Notes under the pieces: model-generated
The model's database searches: none
What the model was told of the DNA's origin: nothing
Seen by the model: only the letters and a program-made list of their open reading frames with translations
Shown here: piece by piece, positions 12,323 to 25,447 of the stretch
Layout: each line of letters starts with the position of its first letter
Position numbering within the stretch: the stretch's first letter is position 1
NCBI RefSeq assembly: GCF_040412425.1
Contig: NC_089762.1
Coordinates: 23,175,606 to 23,239,605, forward strand
Reading direction: 5' to 3'
DNA from: Macrobrachium rosenbergii
Lineage: Eukaryota > Arthropoda > Malacostraca > Decapoda > Palaemonidae
DNA: 64,000 bases
Program-made: the position numbers and the translations under genes

Positions 12323-12357
12323 AGGTTTAGAATATGCCACCTTCACCACGCAAGGGT
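11751..12357 (+). repeat. L segment L3
   Basis: 607 bp. Carries the majority GGATCATATG variant, and changes ATATGTCATTTTT and GCAGTTGTC in two of the internal subrepeats. Confidence 0.93.
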
Positions 12358-14395
12358 CCCGGCTGAATTGGACCCTGGGCCCCACAAAAAAACCCAAAAA
12401 GGACCCCTTACAAAGATTTCCTCCGAATCGCCGGAGGTGGCCATCATTACATGAATGACTATGCTCTAGTTTGAGAAAATGATAGTCTTCGTATTGGCGC
12501 CAAAATCTTCACCGAAGAATCCCTGAAGACTCCTTGAAGATTCTTTCTTCAGCTGAATTGGACCCCTGGGCCCCACAAAAAAAATAAAAAAAGGACCCCT
12601 TAGTAAAGATTTCTTCCGGAATCGCCGGAGGTGGCCATCATTACATGAATGACTATGCTCTAGTTTGAGAAAATGATAGTCTTCATTGGCGCCAAAATCC
12701 TTCCGAAGAATCCCTGAAGACTCCTTTGAAGATTCTTTTCTTCAGCAGTATAACAAGGGTCCCTGAATTGGACCCTCAAAAAAAAAAACAAAAAGGACCC
12801 CTTATATAAAGATTTCCTCCGAATCATCATTGGCCATCATTACATGAATGACTATGCTCTAGTTTGAGAAAATGATAGTCTTCGTATTGGCGCCAAAATC
12901 TTCACCGAAGATTTTTGAAGACTCTTTTGAAGATTCTTTCTTTAACAGCTGAATTGGACCCCTGGGAACCCCACAAAAACAACAAAACAAAAAGGACCTT
13001 AGTTTTGATTTCTCCGAATTAAAGGTGGCCATCATTACATGAATGACTATGCTCTAGTTTGAGAAAATGATAGTCTTCATATTGGCTCCAAAATTAAAAA
13101 TCGACTTTGAAGAATCCCTGAAGACTCTTGAAGACTCATTTTAGAATTATAACAGTTGAATTTCTTCATCGATTTTTGGAAACTGGTAGCCTTTCATATT
13201 GGCAAAAAAAAGGACCTTGTTATTAATTTCAAACTGTAAATAACAAGGGTTAGTGAAATTGAAAATTTTGAAAAAACACCAACTCCCTTTTTGACTGGAG
13301 GAATCTCCATTTAGACTCCTTTAAGATTCTTTAAAAAAGGTTCAGCAAAATATCAATTGTTCAGGCCTTGCTGAGTTTTGGATGCCTGAATTTTTATTGT
13401 ATAAACAAAAAATCAAAAGGACCCTTAGCTAAAGTCATTTTAGAATTATGCAAGTCTGAATTTCATTTTTGGAAACTGGAAATATTGGCCATCATTTACA
13501 AAATTAATGACTATGCTCTAGTTTGAGAAAATGATAGTCTTCTATTTTGAGGCTGGACAAAATCTTCACCCCAGAATTACAAAGACCTTTAAGATTCAAG
13601 GGTCTTCAGCTGAATTGGACCCTGGGCCCCACAAAAAAACAAAAAAGGACCCTTACCAAAGATTTCCTCCGGAATCGCCGGAGGTGGCCATCATTACATG
13701 AATGACTATGCTCTAGTTTGAGAAAATGATAGTCTTCGTATTTGGCGCCAAAATCTTCACTGAAGAATCCTGAAGACTCCTTGAAGATTCTTTTTCAGCT
13801 GAATTGGAGTTGGGCCCCACAAAAAAAACAAAAAAAGGACCCCTTAGCAAAGATTTCCTCCAGAATCGCCGGAGGTGGCCATCATTACATGAATGACTAT
13901 GCTCTAGTTTGAGAAAATGATAGTCTTCGTATTGGCGCCAAAAAAAACCGAAGAATCCCTGAAGACTCCTTGAAGATTCTTTCTTCAGCAGTATAACAAG
14001 GGTCCCGGCTGAATTGGACCCCTGGGCCCCAAAAAAAAACAAAAAGGACCCTTTAGCAAAGATTTCCTCCGAATCGCCGGAGGTGGCCATCATTACATGA
14101 ATGACTATGCTCTAGTTTGAGAAAATGATAGTCTTCGTATTGGCGCCAAAATCTTCACCGAAGAATCCCTGAAGACTCCTTTGAAGATTCTTTCTTCAGC
14201 TGAATTGGACCCCTGGGCCCCACAAAAAAAAAACAAAAAAAAAGACCCTTAGCAAAGATTTCCTCCGGAATCGCCGGAGGTGGCCATCATTACATGAATG
14301 ACTATGCTCTAGTTTGAGAAAATGATAGTCTTCATGTATTGGCTCAAAATCCTCACCCAAGATTCCCTGAAGACTCCTTGAAGACTCTTTCTTCA
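12358..14395 (+). repeat. S block, about 8 monomers plus scrambled S/L mosaic
   Basis: Contains two S' junctions (about 12745 and 13990). Between about 12,760 and 13,640 the sequence alternates on a 10-60 bp scale between S and L words: GGCTCCAAAAT (L-flank), then AAAAATCGACTTTGA (L interior), AGAATCCCTGAAGACTC (S), ATCGATTTTTGGAAACTGG (L), CTGGTAGCCTTTCAT (other end of L). Normal monomers resume at about 13,640. Confidence 0.85.
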
Positions 14396-14937
14396 GCAGT
14401 ATAACAGGTGTCATTTTTCAATTTCAAGGGTAATTTCTACCATTTATATAGCTGGTAGCCTTTCATCATTGGCACTCTGTTGTAGTATTCCATGTGTCAT
14501 TTTTCAGTTTCAAGGTTCCTGTAACCTTGTAAGTAATGCAGGTGTCATTTTGAAATTGCAAGGATCATATGTAAAATTAACAAAAAACACCAACTTTGAG
14601 GTCCCATAGCCGAGAGGGAACCTGCCACGGACATGAGGCTCCAATTAGAGCCCCTTTATTTTGATCCGTTCTATTAAAAAATTCATACAAAACATCAATA
14701 CGTTCAGGCCTTGCTGAGTTTTGGATGCCTGAATTTTTATTGTATAAACTAAAAAATCGACTTTGAGGCCCCGTAGCTAAGAGTCATTTTAGAATTATGC
14801 AAGTCTGAATTTCCATTCATCGATTTTTGGAAACTGGAAATATTGGCCCAAAAAATTTTATATCCCCAAAATTAATAGAACTGTACTAACAAGGGTTAGT
14901 TAGGTCGAAAATTTTGAAAGTTCTATTTTTTGAGGCT

Positions 14938-14977
<40 letters not shown>

Positions 14978-15015
14978 CCCAGGTTTAGAATATGCCACCT
15001 TCACCACGCAAGGGT
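14396..15015 (+). repeat. L segment L4
   Basis: 620 bp with a T-run of 32 nt (about 14942-14973), one of the longest in this arm. Confidence 0.93.
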
Positions 15016-15800
15016 CCTGGCTGAATTGGACCCCTGGGCCCCACAAACAAACCCAAAAAAGGACCCCTTACCAAAGATTTCCTCCATATCGCCGGAGGTG
15101 GCCATCATTACATGAATGACTATGCTCTAGTTTGAGAAAATGATAGTCTTCGTATTGGCGCCAAAATCTTCACCGAAGAATCCCTCAAGACTCCTTGAAG
15201 ATTCTTTCTTCAGCTGAATTGGACCCTGGGCCCCACAAAAAAAAAAAAAAAAAAAAAAGGACCCTTTAGCAAAGATTTCCTCCGAATCGCCGGAGGTGGC
15301 CATCATTACATGAATGACTATGCTCTAGTTTGAGAAAATGATAGTCTTCGTATTGGCGCCAAAATCTTCACCGAAGAATCCCTGAAGACTCCTTGAAGAT
15401 TTCTTCAGCTTCATAACTCCCGGCTGAATTGGACCCCTGGGCCCTACAAAAAAAAAAAAAGGACCCCTTAGCAAAGATTTCTCCGGAATCGCCGGAGGTG
15501 GCCATCATTACATGAATGACTATGCTCTAGTTTGAGAAAATGATAGTCTTCGTATTGGCGCCAAAATCTTCACCGAAGAATCCCTGAAGACTCCTTTGAA
15601 GATTCTTTCTTCAGCTGAATTGGACCCTGGGCCCCAAAAAAAAAAAAAAAAGGACCCTTAGCAAAGATTTCTCCGGAATCGCCGGAGGTGGCCATCATTA
15701 CATGAATGACTATGCTCTAGTTTGAGAAAATGATAGTCTTCGTATTGGCTCCAAAATCCTCACCCAAGATTCCCTGAAGACTCCTTGAAGACTCTTTCTT
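15016..15800 (+). repeat. S block, 4 monomers
   Basis: The third unit shows an S' scar (CAGCTTCATAACTCCCGG, about 15407-15424), 394 bp after L. Confidence 0.92.
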
Positions 15801-16412
15801 CAGCAGTATAACAGGTGTCATTTTTCAATTTCAAGGGTAATTTCTACCATTTATATAGCTGGTAGCCTTTCATCATTGGCACTCTGTTGTAGTATTCCAT
15901 GTGTCATTTTTCAGTTTCAAGGTTCCTGTAACCTTGTGAAGTAATGCAGGTGTCATTTTGAAATTGCAAGGATCATATGTAAAATTAACAAAAAACACCA
16001 ACTTTGAGGTCCCATAGCCGAGAGGGAACCTGCCACGGACATGAGGCTCCAATTAGAGCCCCTTTATTTTGATCCGTTCTATTAAAAAAATTCATACAAA
16101 ACATCAATACGTTCAGGCCTTGCTGAGTTTTGGATGCCTGAATTTTTATTGTATAAACTAAAAAAATCGACTTTGAGGCCCCGTACCTAAGAGTCATTTT
16201 AGAATTATGCAAGTCTGAATTTCCATTCATCGATTATTGGAAACTGGAAATATTGGCCCGAAAAATTTTGCATCCCCAAAATTAATAGAACTGTACTAAC
16301 AAGGGTTAGTTAGGTCGAAAATTTTGAAAGTTCTATTTTTTGAGGCTGGACTTTTTTTTTTTTTTTTTTTTACACCCCAGGTTTAGAATATGCCACCTTC
16401 ACCACGCAAGGG
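15801..16412 (+). repeat. L segment L5
   Basis: 612 bp. Private changes include CGTACCTAAGAG, CGATTATTGG and GGCCCGAAAAATTTTGCATC. Confidence 0.93.
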
Positions 16413-17697
16413 TCCCGGCTGAATTGGACCCCTGGGCCCCACAAACAAACCCAAAAAAGAAACCCTTACCAAAGATTTCCTCCGGAATCGCCGGAGGTGG
16501 CCATCATTACATGAATGACTATGCTCTAGTTTGAGAAAATGATAGTCTTCGTATTGGCGCCAAAATCTTCACCGAAGAATCCCTGAAGACTCCTTGAAGA
16601 TTCTTTCTTCAGCTGAATTGAACCCTGGGCCCCACAAAAAAAAAAAAAAAAAGGACCCCTTAGCAAAGATTTCCTCCGGAATCGCCGGAGGTGGCCATCA
16701 TTACATGAATGACTATGCTCTATTTGAGAAAATGACTATGGCTCTAGTTTGAAAAATGATAGTCTTCGGGCCCCACAAAAAAAAAAAAAAAAAGGACAAA
16801 ATTTCCTCCGGAATCGCCGGAGGTGGCCATCATTACAAGAATGACTATGCTCTAGTTTGAGAAAATGATAGTCTTCGTATTGGCGCCAAAATCTTCACCG
16901 AAGATTCTTTCTTCAGCTTCAGCTGAATTGGACCCCTGGGCCCCACAAAAAAAAAAAAAAAAAAAGGACCCCTTACAAAGATTTCCTCCGGAATCGCCGG
17001 AGGTGGCCATCATTACATGAATGACTATGCTCTAGTTTGAGAAAATGATAGTCTTCGTATTGGCGCCAAAATCTTCACCGAAGAATCCCTGAAGACTCCT
17101 TGAAGATTCTTTCTTCAGCTGAATTGGACCCTGGGCCCCAAAAAAAAAAAAAAAAAAAGGACCCCTTACAAAAGATTTCCTCCGGAATCGCCGGAGGTGG
17201 CCATCATTACATGAATGACTATGCTCTAGTTTGAGAAAATGATAGTCTTCATATTGGCGCCAAAATCTTCACCGAAGAATCCCTGAAGACTCCTTGAAGA
17301 TTCTTTCTTCAGCTGAATTGGACCCCTGGGCCCCACAAAAAAACAAAAAGGACCCTTACTAAAGATTTCCTCCGGAATCGCCGGAGGTGGCCATCATTAC
17401 ATGAATGACTATGCTCTAGTTTGAGAAAATGATAGTCTTCGTATTGGCGCCAAAATCTTCACCGAAGAATCCCTGAAGACTCCTTGAAGATTCTTTCTTC
17501 AGCTGAATTGGACCCCTGGGCCCCACAAAAAAAAAAAAAAAAAAGGACCCCTTAGCAAAGATTTCCTCCGGAATCGCCGGAGGTGGCCATCATTACATGA
17601 ATGACTATGCTCTAGTTTGAGAAAATGATAGTCTTCGTATTGGCTCCAAAATCCTCACCCAAGATTCCTTGAAGACTCCTTGAAGACTCTTTCTTCA
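16413..17697 (+). repeat. S block, 7 monomers, with slippage event
   Basis: Between 16706 and 16770 a stretch of about 27 bp is duplicated between AATGA direct repeats. The unit is then joined directly from GTCTTCG to GGGCCCC, losing about 95 bp (half a monomer). The next unit has CATTACAAGAATGAC and a short CAGCTTCAGCTG scar (about 16915). Confidence 0.9.
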
Positions 17698-18313
17698 GCA
17701 GTATAACAGGTGTCATTTTTCAATTTCAAGGGTAATTTCTACCATTTATATAGCTGGTAGCCTTTCATCATTGGCACTCTGTTGTAGTATTCCATGTGTC
17801 ATTTTTCAGTTTCAAGGTTCCTGTAACCTTGTAAGTAATGCAGGTGTCATTTTGAAATTGCAAGGATCATATGTAAAATTAACAAAAACACCAACTTTGA
17901 GGACCCATAGCCGAGAGGGAACCTGCCACGGACATGAGGCTCCAATTAGAGCCCCTTTATTTTGATCCGTTCTATTAAAAAAATTCATACAAAACATCAA
18001 TACGTTCAGGCCTTTCTGAGTTTTGGATGCCTGAATTTTTATTGTATAAACTAAAAATCGACTTTGAGGCCCCATAGCTAAGAGTCATTTTAGAATTATG
18101 CAAGTCTGAATTTCCATTCATCGATTTTTTTGGAAACTGGAAATATTGGCCCAAAAAATTTTTACATCCCCAAAATTAATAGAACTGTACTAACAAGGGT
18201 TAGTTAGGTCGAAAATTTTGAAAGTTCTATTTTTGAGGCTGGACTTTTTTTTTTTTTTTTTTTTTTTTGAACCCCACCCCAGGTTTAGAATATGCCACCT
18301 TCACACGCAAGGG
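17698..18313 (+). repeat. L segment L6
   Basis: 616 bp. The T-run is followed by GAACCCCACCCC instead of ACACCCC, and GAGGACCCATAG replaces GAGGTCCCATAG. Confidence 0.93.
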
Positions 18314-19229
18314 TCCCGGCTGAATTGGACCCTGGGCCCCACAAACAAACCCAAAAAAAGGACCCCTTACAAAGATTTCCTCCGGAATCGCAAGAGGTCC
18401 ATCATTACATGAATGACTATGCTCTAGTTTGAGAAAATGATAGTCTTCGTATTGGCGCCAAAATCTTCACCGAAGAATCCCTGAAGACTCCTTGAAGATT
18501 CTTTCTTCAGCTGAATTGGACCCTGGGCCCCACAAAAAAAAAAAAAAAAAAAAGGACCCCTTAGCAAAGATTTCCTCCGGAATCGCCGGAGGTGGCCATC
18601 ATTACATGAATGACTATGCTCTAGTTTGAGAAAATGATAGTCTTCGTATTGGCGCCAAAATCTTCACCGAAGAATCCCTGAAGACTCCTTGAAGATTCTT
18701 TTTTCAGCTGAATTGGACCCCTCTTTCCCCTTACCAAAAGATTTCCTCCGAAATCGCCGAGGTGGAATGACTATGCTCTAGTTTGAGAAAATGATAGTCT
18801 TCAAATTGGCAAAAATCTTCAAAAGAATCCCTGAAAAGGATTCTTTCTTCAGCTAACAATTGGTCCCCTGGGGACCCCTGGGCAAAATTTTAGCAAAGAT
18901 TTCCTCCGGAATCGCCGGAGGTGGCCATCATTACATGAATGACTATGCTCTAGTTTGAGAAAATGATAGTCTTCATATTGGCGCCAAAATCTTCACCAAA
19001 GAATCCCTGAAGACTCCTTGAAGATTCTTTCTTCAGCTGAATTGGACCCTGGGCCCCACAAAAAAAAAAAAAAAAAAGGACCCTTTAGCAAAGATTTCCT
19101 CCGAATCGCCGGAGGTGGCCATCATTACATGAATGACTATGCTCTAGTTTTAGAAAATGATAGTCTTCGTATTGGCTCCAAAATCCTCGCCCAAGATTCC
19201 CTGAAGACTCCTTGAAAGACTCTTTCTTC
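18314..19229 (+). repeat. S block, about 5 monomers, one badly eroded
   Basis: The monomer at about 18,715-18,900 has lost its A-run and the GGCCATCATTACAT segment, and contains mixed words (GGGGACCCCTGGGCAAAATT), which suggests a poor consensus. Confidence 0.88.
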
Positions 19230-19832
19230 AGCAGTATAACAGGTGTCATTTTTCAATTTCAAGGATTTTCTACATTTATATAGCTGGTAGCCTTTCATCA
19301 TTGGCACTCTGTTGTAGTATTCCATGTGTCATTTTTCAGTTTCAAAGGTTCCTGTAACCTTGTAAGTAATGCAGGTGTCATTTTGAAATTGCAAGGATCA
19401 TATGTAAAATTAACAAAAACACCAACTTTGAGGTCCCATAGCCGAGAGGAACCTGCCACGGACATGAGGCTCCAATTAGAGCCCCTTTATTTTGATCCGT
19501 TCTATTAAAAAATTCATACAAAACATCAATACGTTCAGGCCTTGCTGAGTTTTGGATGCCTGAATTTTTATTGTATAAACTAAAAATCGACTTTGAGGCC
19601 CCATAGCTAAGAGTCATTTTAGAATTATGCAAGTCTGAATTTCCATTCATCGATTTTTGAAACTGGAAATATTGGCCCAAAAATTTTACATCCCCAAAAT
19701 TAATAGAACTGTACTAACAAGGGTTAGTTAGGTCGAAAATTTTGAAAGTTCTATTTTTTGAGGCTGGACTTTTTTTTTTTTTTTTTTTTACACCCCAGGT
19801 TTAGAATATGCCACCTTCACCACGCAAGGGTC
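19230..19832 (+). repeat. L segment L7
   Basis: 603 bp. The first stem-loop arm is altered (GATTTTCTACATTTATATAG), so the CTACCA/TGGTAG pairing is lost here. Confidence 0.93.
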
Positions 19833-20621
19833 CTGGCTGAATTGGACCCCTGGGCCCCACAAAAAAAAAAAAAAAGGACCCCTTAGCAAAGATTTCCTCC
19901 GGAATCGCCGGAGGTGGCCATCATTACATGAATGACTATGCTCTAGTTTGAGAAAATGATAGTCTTCGTATTGGCGCCAAAATCTTCACCGAAGAATCCC
20001 TGAAGACTCCTTGAAGATTCTTTCTTCAGCTGAATTGGACCCCTGGGCCCCACAAAAAAAAAAAAAAAAAAGGACCCTTAGCAAAGATTTCCTCCGGAAT
20101 CGCCGGAGGTGGCCATCATTACATGAATGACTATGCTCTAGTTTGAGAAAATGATAGTCTTCGTATTGGCGCCAAAATCCTCACCGAAGAATCCCTGAAG
20201 ATTCCTTGAAGATTCTTTCTTCAGTAGTATAACAAGGGTCCAATTGGACCCTGGGCCCCAAAAAAAAAAAAAAAAACCCTTAGCAAAGATTTCCTCCGAA
20301 TCGCCGGAGGTGGCCATCATTACATGAATGACTATGCTCTAGTTTGAGAAAATGATAGTCTTCGTATTGGCGCCAAAATCTTCACCGAAGAATCCCTGAA
20401 GACTCCTTGAAGATTCTTTCTTCAGCTGAATTGGACCCCTGGGCCCCACAAAAAAAAAAAAAAAAAAAAAGGACCCCTTAGCAAAGATTTCCTCCGGAAT
20501 CGCCGGAGGTGGCCATCATTACATGAATGACTATGCTCTAGTTTGAGAAAATGATAGTCTTCATATTGGCTCCAAAATCCTCACCCAAGATTCCCTGAAG
20601 ACTCCTTGAAGACTCTTTCTT
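19833..20621 (+). repeat. S block, 4 monomers
   Basis: The third unit is S'-type (CAGTAGTATAACAAGGGTCC, about 20223), 392 bp after L, with the linked upstream haplotype CCTCACCGAAGA and GAAGATTCC. Confidence 0.93.
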
Positions 20622-21233
20622 CAGCAGTATAACAGGTGTCATTTTCAATTTCAAGGGTAATTTCTACCATTTATATAGCTGGTAGCCTTTCATCATTGGC
20701 ACTCTGTTGTAGTATTCCATGTGTCATTTTTCAGTTTCAAGGTTCCTGTAACCTTGTAAGTAATGCAGGTGTCATTTTGAAATTGCAAGGATCATATGTA
20801 AAATTAACAAAAAACACCAACTTTGAGGTCCCATAGCCGAGAGGGAACCTGCCACGGACATGAGGCTCCAATTAGAGCCCCTTTATTTTGATCCGTTCTA
20901 TTAAAAAAATTCATACAAAACATCAATACGTTCAGGCCTTGCTGAGTTTTGGATGCCTGAATTTTTATTGTATAAACTAAAAAATCGACTTTGAGGCCCC
21001 CGTAGCTAAGAGTCATTTTAAATTATGCAAGTCTGAATTTCCATTCATCGATTTTTGGAAACTGGAAATATTGGCCCAAAAATTTTATCCCCAAAATTAA
21101 TAGAACTGTACTAACAAGGGTTAGTTAGGTCGAAAATTTTGAAAGTTCTATTTTTTTCAGGCTGACTTTTTTTTTTTTTTTTTTTTTTTTACACCCCAGG
21201 TTTAGAATATGCCACCTTCACCACGCAAGGGTC
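20622..21233 (+). repeat. L segment L8
   Basis: 612 bp; TTTTTTTCAGGCTGAC replaces TTTTTTGAGGCTGGAC before the T-run. Confidence 0.93.
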
Positions 21234-22053
21234 CTGGCTGAATTGGACCCCTGGGCCCCACAAACAAACCCAAAAAGGACCCCTTACAAAGATTTCCTCC
21301 GAATCGCCGGAGGTGGCCATCATTACATGAATGACTATGCTCTAGTTTGAAAAATGATAGTCTTCATTGGCGCCAAAATCTTCACCGAAGAATCCCTGAA
21401 GACTCCTTTGAAGATTCTTTTTCAGCTGAATTGGACCCCTGGGGCCCCAAAAAAAAAAAAAAAAAGGACCCTTATAGCAAAGATTTCCTCCGGAATCGCC
21501 GGAGGTGGCCATCATTACATGAATGACTATGCTCAGTTTGAGAAAATGACTATGCTCTAGTTTGAGAAAATGATAGTCTTCGTATTGGCGCCAAAATCTT
21601 CACACCGAAGAATCCTGAAGACTCCTTGAAGATTCTTTCTTCAGCTGAATAACAAGGGTCCAGCTGAATTGGACCCCTGGGCCCCACAAAAAAAAAAAAA
21701 AAGGACCCTTAGCAAAGATTTCCTCCGGAATCGCCGGAGGTGGCCATCATTACATGAATGACTATGCTCTAGTTTGAGAAAATGATAGTCTTCGTATTGG
21801 CGCCAAAATCTTCACCGAAGAATCCCTGAAGACTCCTTGAAGATTCTTTCTTCAGCTGAATTGGACCCTGAATTGGGCCCTGGGCAAAAAAAAAAACAAA
21901 AAGGACCCCTTAGCAAAGATTTCCTCCGGAATCGCCGGAGGTGGCCATCATTACATGAATGACTATGCTCTAGTTTGAGAAAATGATAGTCTTCGTATTG
22001 GCTCCAAAATCCTCACCCAAGATTCCCTGAAGACTCCTTGAAGACTCTTTCTT
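21234..22053 (+). repeat. S block, 4 monomers, with tandem duplication
   Basis: A segment of about 27 bp lying between AATGA direct repeats is duplicated at about 21522-21574. An S'-like scar (CTGAATAACAAGGGTCC) lies at about 21645. Confidence 0.92.
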
Positions 22054-22589
22054 CAGCAGTATAACAGGTGTCATTTTTCAATTCAAAAACAAATTTCTAC
22101 CATTTATATAGCTGGTAGCCTTTCATCATTGGCACTCTGTTGTAGTATTCCATGTGTCATTTTTCAGTTTCAAAGTTCCTGTAACCTTGTAAGTAATGCA
22201 GGTGTCATTTTGAAATTGCAAGGATCATATGTAAAATTAACAAAAACACCAACTTTGAGGTCCCATAGCCGAGAGGGAACCTGCCACGGACATGAGGCTC
22301 CAATTAGAGCCCCTTTATTTTGATCCGTTCTATTAAAAAATTCATACAAAACATCAATACGTTCAGGCCTTGCTGAGTTTTGGATGCCTGAATTTTTATT
22401 GTATAAACTAAAAATCGACTTTGAGGCCCCGTAGCTAAGAGTCATTTTAGAATTATGCAAGTCTGAATTTCCATTCATCGATTTTTGGAAACTGGAAATA
22501 TTGGCCCAAAAATTTACATCCCCAAAATTAATAGAACTGTACTAACAAGGGTTAGTTAGGTCGAAAATTTTGAAAGTTCTATTTTTGAG

Positions 22590-22620
<31 letters not shown>

Positions 22621-22662
22621 CACCCCAGGTTTAGAATATGCCACCTTCACCACGCAAGGGTC
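22054..22662 (+). repeat. L segment L9
   Basis: 609 bp; the normal CAAGGGTAATTT is replaced by CAAAAACAAATTT near 22083. Confidence 0.93.
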
Positions 22663-23439
22663 CTGGCTGAATTGGACCCCTGGGCCCCACAAAACAAAAA
22701 GGACCCCTTACAAAGATTTCCTCCGGAATCGCCGGAGGTGGCCATCATTACATGAATGACTATGCTCTAGTTTGAGAAAATGATAGTCTTCGTATTGGCG
22801 CCAAAATCTTCACCGAAGAATCCCTGAAGACTCCTTGAAGATTCTTTCTTCAGCTAAATTGGACCTCGGGCCCCACAAAAAAAAAAAAAAAAAGGACCCT
22901 TTAGCAAAGATTTCCTCCGGAATCGCCGGAGGTGGCCATCATTACATGAATGACTATGCTCTAGTTTGAGAAAATGATAGTCTTCGTATTGGCGCCAAAA
23001 TCTTCACCGAAGAATCCTGAAGACTCCTTGAAGATTCTTTCTTCAGCTAAATTGGGTCCCCTGAATTGGACCCCTGGGCCCCAAAAAAACAAAAAAGGAC
23101 CCTTAGCAAAGATTTCCTCCGGAATCGCCGAGGTGGCCATCATTACATGAATGACTATGCTCTAGTTTGAGAAAATGATAGTCTTCGTATTGGCGCAAAA
23201 TCTTCACCGAAGTATCCCTGAAGACTCCTTGAAGATTCTTTCTTCAGCTGAATTGGACCCCTGGGCCCCAAAAAAAAAAAAAAAAAAAAGGACCCTTAGC
23301 AAAGATTTCCTCCGGAATCGCCGGAGGTGGCCATCATTACATGAATGACTATGCTCTAGTTTGAGAAAATGATAGTCTTCGTATTGGCTCCAAAATCCTC
23401 ACCCAAGATTCCTGAAGACTCCTTGAAGACTCTTTCTTC
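22663..23439 (+). repeat. S block, 4 monomers
   Basis: The third unit has a scar (CTAAATTGGGTCCCCTGAATT, about 23046) at the S' position, 382 bp after L. Confidence 0.92.
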
Positions 23440-24052
23440 AGCAGTATAACAGGTGTCATTTTTCAATTTCAAGGGTAATTTCTACCATTTATATTGGTAG
23501 CCTTTCATCATTGGCACTCTGTTGTAGTATTCCATGTGTCATTTTTCAGTTTCAAGGTTCCTGTAACCTTGTAAGTAACGCAGGTGTCATTTTGAAATTG
23601 CAAGGATCATATGTAAAATTAACAAAAAACACCAACTTTGAGGTCCCATAGCCGAGAGGAAACCTGCCACGGACATGAGGCTCCAATTAGAGCCCCTTTA
23701 TTTTGATCCGTTCTATTAAAAAAATTCATACAAAACATCAATACGTTTCAGGCCTTGCTGAGTTTTGGATGCCTGAATTTTTATTGTATAAACTAAAAAT
23801 CGACTTTGAGGCCCCCTGTAGCTAAGAGTCATTTTAGAATTATGCAAGTCTGAATTTCCATTCATCGATTTTTGGAAACTGGAAATATTGGCCCAAAAAT
23901 TTTACATCCCCAAAATTAATAGAACTGTACTAACAAAACAAAAGTTAGGTCGAAAATTTTGAAAGTTCTATTTTTTGAGGCTGGACTTTTTTTTTTTTTT
24001 TTTCTTTTACACCCCAGGTTTAGAATATGCCACCTTCACCACGCAAGGGTCC
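23440..24052 (+). repeat. L segment L10
   Basis: 613 bp. AAGGGTTAGTTAGG is altered to AAAACAAAAGTTAGG near 23935. TATATTGGTAG lacks AGC in the first hairpin, and the T-run ends with TTTCTTTTAC. Confidence 0.92.
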
Positions 24053-24832
24053 CTTCAGCTGAATTGGACCCCTGGGCCCCAAAAAAAAAAACCCAAAAAG
24101 GACCCTTACAAAGATTTCCTCCGGAATCGCCGGAGGTGGCCATCATTACATGAATGACTATGCTCTAGTTTGAGAAAATGATAGTCTTCGTATTGGCGCC
24201 AAAATCTTCACCGAAGAATCCCTGAAGACTCCTTGAAGATTCTTTTTCAGCTGAATTGGACCCTGGGCCCCACAAAAAAAAAAAAAAAGACCCTTAGCAA
24301 AGATTTCCTCCGGAATCGCCGGAGGTGGCCATCATTACATGAATGACTATGCTCTAGTTTGAGAAAATGATAGTCTTCGTATTGGCGCCAAAATCTTCAC
24401 CGAAGAATCCCTGAAGACTCCTTGAAGATTCTTTCTTCAGCTGAATTGGACCCCTGGGCCCCCTGGGCCCAAAAAAAAAAAAAAAAAAAGACCCCTTACA
24501 AAGATTTCCTCCGAATCGCCGGAGGTGGCCATCATTACATGAATGACTATGCTCTAGTTTGAGAAAATGATAGTCTTCATATTGGCGCCAAAATCTTCAC
24601 CGAAGAATCCCTGAAGACTCCTTGAAGATTCTTTCTTCAGCTGAATTGGACCCTGGGCCCCACAAAAAAAAAAAAAAAAAAAGGACCCCTTAGCAAAGAT
24701 TTCCTCCGGAATCGCCGGAGGTGGCCATCATTACATGAATGACTATGCTCTAGTTTGAGAAAATGATAGTCTTCGTATTGGCTCCAAAATCCTCACCCAA
24801 GATTCCTGAAGACTCCTTGAAGACTCTTTCTT
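24053..24832 (+). repeat. S block, 4 monomers
   Basis: The third unit has a small duplication of CCCTGGGCC (24455-24470), again about 400 bp after L. Confidence 0.92.
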
Positions 24833-25447
24833 CAGCAGTATAACAGGTGTCATTTTTTCAATTTCAAGGTAATTTCTAGATTTATATAGCTGGTAGCCTT
24901 TCATCATTGGCACTCTGTTGTAGTATTCCATGTGTCATTTTTCAGTTTCAAGGTTCCTGTAACCTTGTAAGTAATGCAGGTGTCATTTTGAAATTGCAAG
25001 GATCATATGTAAAATTAACAAAAACACCAACTTTGAGGTCCCATAGCCGAGAGGAACCTGCCACGGACATGAGGCTCAATTAGAGCCCCTTTATTTTGAT
25101 CCGTTCTATTAAAAAAATTCATACAAAACATCAATACGTTCAGGCCTTGCTGAGTTTTGGATGCCTGAATTTTTATTGTATAAACTAAAAATCGACTTTG
25201 AGGCCCCATAGCTAAGAGTCATTTTAGAATTATGCAAGTCTGAATTTCCATTCATCGATTTTTGAAACTGGAAATATTGGCCCAAAAAATTTTACATCCC
25301 CAAAATTAATAGAACTGTACTAACAAGGGTTAGTTAGGTCAGAAAATTTTGAAAGTTCTATTTTTGAGGCTGGACTTTTTTTTTTTTTTTTTTTTTTTTT
25401 TACACCCCAGGTTTAGAATATGCCACCTTCACCAGATTCAAGGGTCC
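24833..25447 (+). repeat. L segment L11
   Basis: 615 bp. TCTAGATTTATATAG replaces the first hairpin arm, and the right end reads CACCAGATTCAAGGG instead of CACCACGCAAGGG. Confidence 0.92.
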
